From Selenomonas sp. (GTDB lineage Bacteria > Bacillota > Negativicutes > Selenomonadales > Selenomonadaceae): a stretch of DNA of 64,000 nucleotides. Position numbers and translations under genes: made by a program. This document shows positions 61,541 to 64,000 of this stretch, piece by piece (within the stretch, counting starts at the first letter, position 1; the number at the start of each line of letters is the position of its first letter). A model generated the notes under the pieces. That model was not told the DNA's origin and made no database searches. It saw nothing but the letters and a program-made list of their open reading frames with translations. Where the stretch lies: NCBI GenBank assembly GCA_022482925.1, contig JAKVOG010000001.1, positions 1-64,000 on the forward strand, written 5' to 3'.

Positions 61541-61894
61541 TCAGGCAATAGCCGTACGGAAGAAATCCTCGACCAGGCGATCCCAGCCCATATCGTAGAC
61601 GTTGCGCTCGCCCAGCTCATTCTGATACTGTGCCAGGGCAATCGTCATGAGAGAATCCGCAATATAGCCATCATCATCCATACCCTGTTCGACATAGCTG
61701 TCATGGACCGTATTGACAATCTCTGCCAACCGCTCATCATCCATGGTATTGATGTTGAAATACATGGCCTCGAGATACTCGCGGGTATCTTTCCGATAGT
61801 CAGCCGGGCTGTCCTTAAGCGCATCAAGGATCTGCCGAATCTGACTAAGCGCTATGAACTTGATTCTTGTAACATACATTTCTTTTGTATACAT
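61541..61894 (-). CDS. Host protein of unknown function
   Basis: The product has 117 residues. The ATG at 61894 has GGAGG 8 bp upstream. It is helical and acidic (LSQIRQILDALKDSPADYRK, LAEIVNTVHDSYVEQGMDDD) and ends at the edge of the IS30 remnant. It may be complete or may have lost its tail to the insertion. I recognise no family. Confidence 0.6.
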   Translation of the reverse strand: MYTKEMYVTRIKFIALSQIRQILDALKDSPADYRKDTREYLEAMYFNINTMDDERLAEIVNTVHDSYVEQGMDDDGYIADSLMTIALAQYQNELGERNVYDMGWDRLVEDFFRTAIA

Positions 61895-61986
61895 ACATCA
61901 TTCCTCCAACCATGGATAAATTTTAGCATAACTTTACAATCAATGCAAATTGTATGCATGTATACTTGTATGGACACTGAAATGAA

Positions 61987-63570
61987 TCAGATTGCGTAGA
62001 AGTTTACGATCTTGGCATCAAAGATACCATCGATAGCCTTGACATCTTCCATTACATCAGACGGGATATCATTATCGATAGTCAGTACCATCAGATTCGT
62101 GCCCTCGACCTCGGTCTTTCCGACCTGCATACCGGAAATGTTGATGTTCTTACCGCCCAGCAGCGTGCCAACAGTGCCGATGACGCCCGGACGATTGATA
62201 TGCGGGCAGACCAGGATGCGGGCATGCGGATCAACGTCGACACGGAACTTATTGATGCGGACGATACGGCCTTCCGTACCGAAGAGCGTGCCCTGTACGG
62301 CCAGTTCTTTGCCACCGATCATCGCCTTGACGGTGATGAGGTTCGTGAAATCTTCGACTTCCTTCTCTTTGACTTCCGTCACCTTGATGCCGCGTTCCTT
62401 GGCCAGGCCAGGTGCATTGACATAGTTGACTTCATTTTCCATGATCGGGTTCAGCATGCCCTTGATAACAGCCGTTGTCAGCATCCCCGTGTTGACTTCC
62501 GTGATCTCACCATTATAGACGACTTCAACCTTCTCAACCGGACCTTCAGCCAGTGCCGTTACCGTGCCGCCCAGGCGCTCAGCCAGCGTCAGATACGGTG
62601 CGATGACTTTCATGACCTGCGGCGATACCGGCGCCATGTTGACGGCCGTTGATACCGGCTCGCCCTTGAGTGCAGCCAGAATTCCCTTGGATACGTCAAG
62701 CGATACACCGATCTGAGCCTCAACCGTAGAAGCCCCAAGATGAGGCGTCAGGACGATGCCCGGTACGCCAACCAGTGGATGATCCAGACCTACCGGCTCA
62801 CTGGTATAGACATCGATTGCCGCCCCGGCTACGATGCCCTGCTTCACAGCCTCAGCCAGGTCTTCTTCGGCGATAATGCCGCCGCGGGCGCAGTTCACAA
62901 GACGGACACCCTTTTTCATCTGCTTCATCTGTGCCATGCCGATCATACCCTTGGTATCCGGCGTCAATGGCATATGTACGGTGATGAAGTCCGATTCCTT
63001 GATGACATCATCCAATGTTCCCACTCTCACACCGAGAGCTTTTGCTCTTTCTTCATTAATATATGGGTCATACGCAATGACATTCATATCGAAGGCCATC
63101 GCCCGCTTGGCTACACCGGAACCGATACGTCCCATACCGATGACGCCCAGCGTCTTGCCCCGAAGCTCTACACCGACATACTTCTTGCGGTTCCACTCGC
63201 CCTTCTGCATGGTCTCATTGGCGATTGGAATGTTACGGGACATGGCGAGCATCATGGCCATCGTATGCTCGGTTGCTGCGATCGTATTGCCGCCCGGGGA
63301 GTTGATGACGATAATACCTTTGGCTGTAGCAGCCGGAATATCGATATTGTCAACGCCTACGCCGGCACGACCGATGATCTTAAGGTTCTTTGCCCGCTCG
63401 ATCACTTCAGCCGTTACCTTCGATGCCGAGCGCACCATCAGTGCATCGTACTCAGGAATGATTTCCAGCAATTCCTCTGCCGGCAGTTTATCCTTGACAT
63501 CCACGTCGAATTCTTTCTTCAAGAGTTCAATACCTTTTGGGGAAATACCATCTGCAGCCAAAACCTTCAT
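61987..63570 (-). CDS. serA: D-3-phosphoglycerate dehydrogenase
   Basis: The product has 527 residues, the long form of the enzyme. The NAD-binding motif is LGVIGMGRIGSGVAKRAMAF near residue 145. The catalytic residues lie in VRLVNCARGGIIAEEDL and LTPHLGASTVEAQ. An intervening domain (about residues 320-450) and a C-terminal ACT domain (GVIGTVGTLLGGKNINISGM) follow. It catalyses the first step of serine synthesis; the ACT domain usually binds serine. A T-box leader upstream controls it. It is host chromosomal. Confidence 0.95.
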   Translation of the reverse strand: MKVLAADGISPKGIELLKKEFDVDVKDKLPAEELLEIIPEYDALMVRSASKVTAEVIERAKNLKIIGRAGVGVDNIDIPAATAKGIIVINSPGGNTIAATEHTMAMMLAMSRNIPIANETMQKGEWNRKKYVGVELRGKTLGVIGMGRIGSGVAKRAMAFDMNVIAYDPYINEERAKALGVRVGTLDDVIKESDFITVHMPLTPDTKGMIGMAQMKQMKKGVRLVNCARGGIIAEEDLAEAVKQGIVAGAAIDVYTSEPVGLDHPLVGVPGIVLTPHLGASTVEAQIGVSLDVSKGILAALKGEPVSTAVNMAPVSPQVMKVIAPYLTLAERLGGTVTALAEGPVEKVEVVYNGEITEVNTGMLTTAVIKGMLNPIMENEVNYVNAPGLAKERGIKVTEVKEKEVEDFTNLITVKAMIGGKELAVQGTLFGTEGRIVRINKFRVDVDPHARILVCPHINRPGVIGTVGTLLGGKNINISGMQVGKTEVEGTNLMVLTIDNDIPSDVMEDVKAIDGIFDAKIVNFYAI

Positions 63571-63663
63571 AATTCATCGCTCCTCTAAAATAGATCGGAT
63601 CTAACCTTCTAATTACCATTGTACGCATCCAGAAACAAAGCTCCGTCATCGCATTTTCTCCAT

Positions 63664-63695
63664 AAAAAAAGCCCCGTCCCGATTTGGGACGGAGC
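63664..63695 (-). terminator. Terminator of the serA T-box leader
   Basis: GCTCCGTCCC pairs with GGGACGGGGC and seven Ts follow on the minus strand. It competes with the T-box antiterminator. Confidence 0.9.
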
Positions 63696-63892
63696 ATGAA
63701 GTCCGTGGTGCCACCCAAGTGATACCTTCCAAAGGCATCTCTCTCGCCGCTGTATCGGGCTGCCCGTCTGGCTCATCGCCAGCCGCTCTGAGTTGGACGG
63801 CTGCTTCTCCTCACTGACTCGCACCAACCGTCAGCTCTCTCCAAAGGATATCCGCAACGTTATTCTCTTCATCGCGTTCTCTATTCCTGTGC
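63664..63892 (-). ncRNA. T-box riboswitch upstream of serA
   Basis: The minus strand carries the T-box core GGGTGGCACCACGG (about 63704-63717), preceded by stem I-like sequence and an AAGGTATCAC segment and followed by a terminator. T-boxes bind uncharged tRNA through a specifier codon and the acceptor end, and allow read-through when the cognate amino acid is short. Serine is expected from the gene served; I could not fix the specifier codon by eye. Confidence 0.88.
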
Positions 63893-63900
63893 ATAATCGT

Positions 63901-63929
63901 ATTATAGTTTATCCATTTTATGCTGTCAA
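63901..63929 (-). promoter_or_regulatory. Consensus sigma-70 promoter of the serA transcript
   Basis: On the minus strand TTGACA (63929-63924) and TATAAT (63906-63901) are separated by 17 bp. It lies immediately upstream of the T-box leader. Beyond it, to 64000, no feature is seen. Confidence 0.9.
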
Positions 63930-64000
63930 GTGTATTTCCACAAAAAACAATATTTATTTTGCTGCTTGCTTTTCATAAATTTACGCGCTAAAATATAACA

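Overview
The window looks like a chromosome segment of a Gram-negative Firmicute, probably Negativicutes (Selenomonas/Mitsuokella-like; genus not provable by eye). The reasons are ComEA-type competence genes, a serA gene under a T-box leader, and phage modules typical of Firmicutes siphophages. Nearly every gene lies on the minus strand.

Layout. 1-1.33 kb is host chromosome: a serine hydrolase running off the left edge, a small secreted protein and the 3' part of comEA. The 5' part of the same comEA lies at 60.70-60.92 kb. The roughly 59.4 kb between them is an inserted mobile element. The two comEA halves rejoin into one sensible reading frame through a shared GA dinucleotide, as expected for a large serine integrase. 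Host sequence resumes at 60.7 kb with an IS30 remnant, a small unknown gene, and serA with its T-box, terminator and promoter.

Inside the element, read in the transcribed direction from high to low coordinates: an intact, diverged second comEA (60.5-59.9 kb); a small coupled protein and serine recombinase (59.9-58.3 kb); a phosphatase/AAA-kinase/truncated-phosphatase cassette (58.2-56.6 kb); a complete type I restriction-modification operon hsdR-hsdM-hsdS (56.6-51.2 kb); and a SIR2-type defence gene cut in two by a 5.5 kb composite IS3 transposon (51.2-44.1 kb). The composite transposon carries a diguanylate cyclase and itself contains an IS30. A siphophage prophage follows (43.7-1.5 kb): XRE repressor and ImmA peptidase; replication module (DUF2800, DUF2815, family A DNA polymerase with an intein, primase-helicase, VRR-NUC, SNF2 helicase); ArpU-type late regulator; HNH and terminase small subunit; a methylase, amidase and amidoligase/GGCT accessory block; terminase large subunit, portal, protease and capsid; connectors; tail genes with a programmed frameshift; holin; Rha; and a recombinase cluster ending at the left junction. 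Two likely morons stand out: an AT-rich membrane-anchored protein between terL and portal, and a lone plus-strand PD-(D/E)XK-type protein inside the replication module.

Main points of interest: (1) comEA is split by an element that carries its own intact comEA beside the junction; (2) the phage polymerase intein has an HNH homing-endonuclease gene running through it in a different reading frame; (3) ten single-base frameshifts are seen in the prophage and none was noticed in the neighbouring 20 kb, so either sequence error or real prophage decay must be settled; (4) several strongly base-paired intergenic segments in the prophage match no family I recognise.
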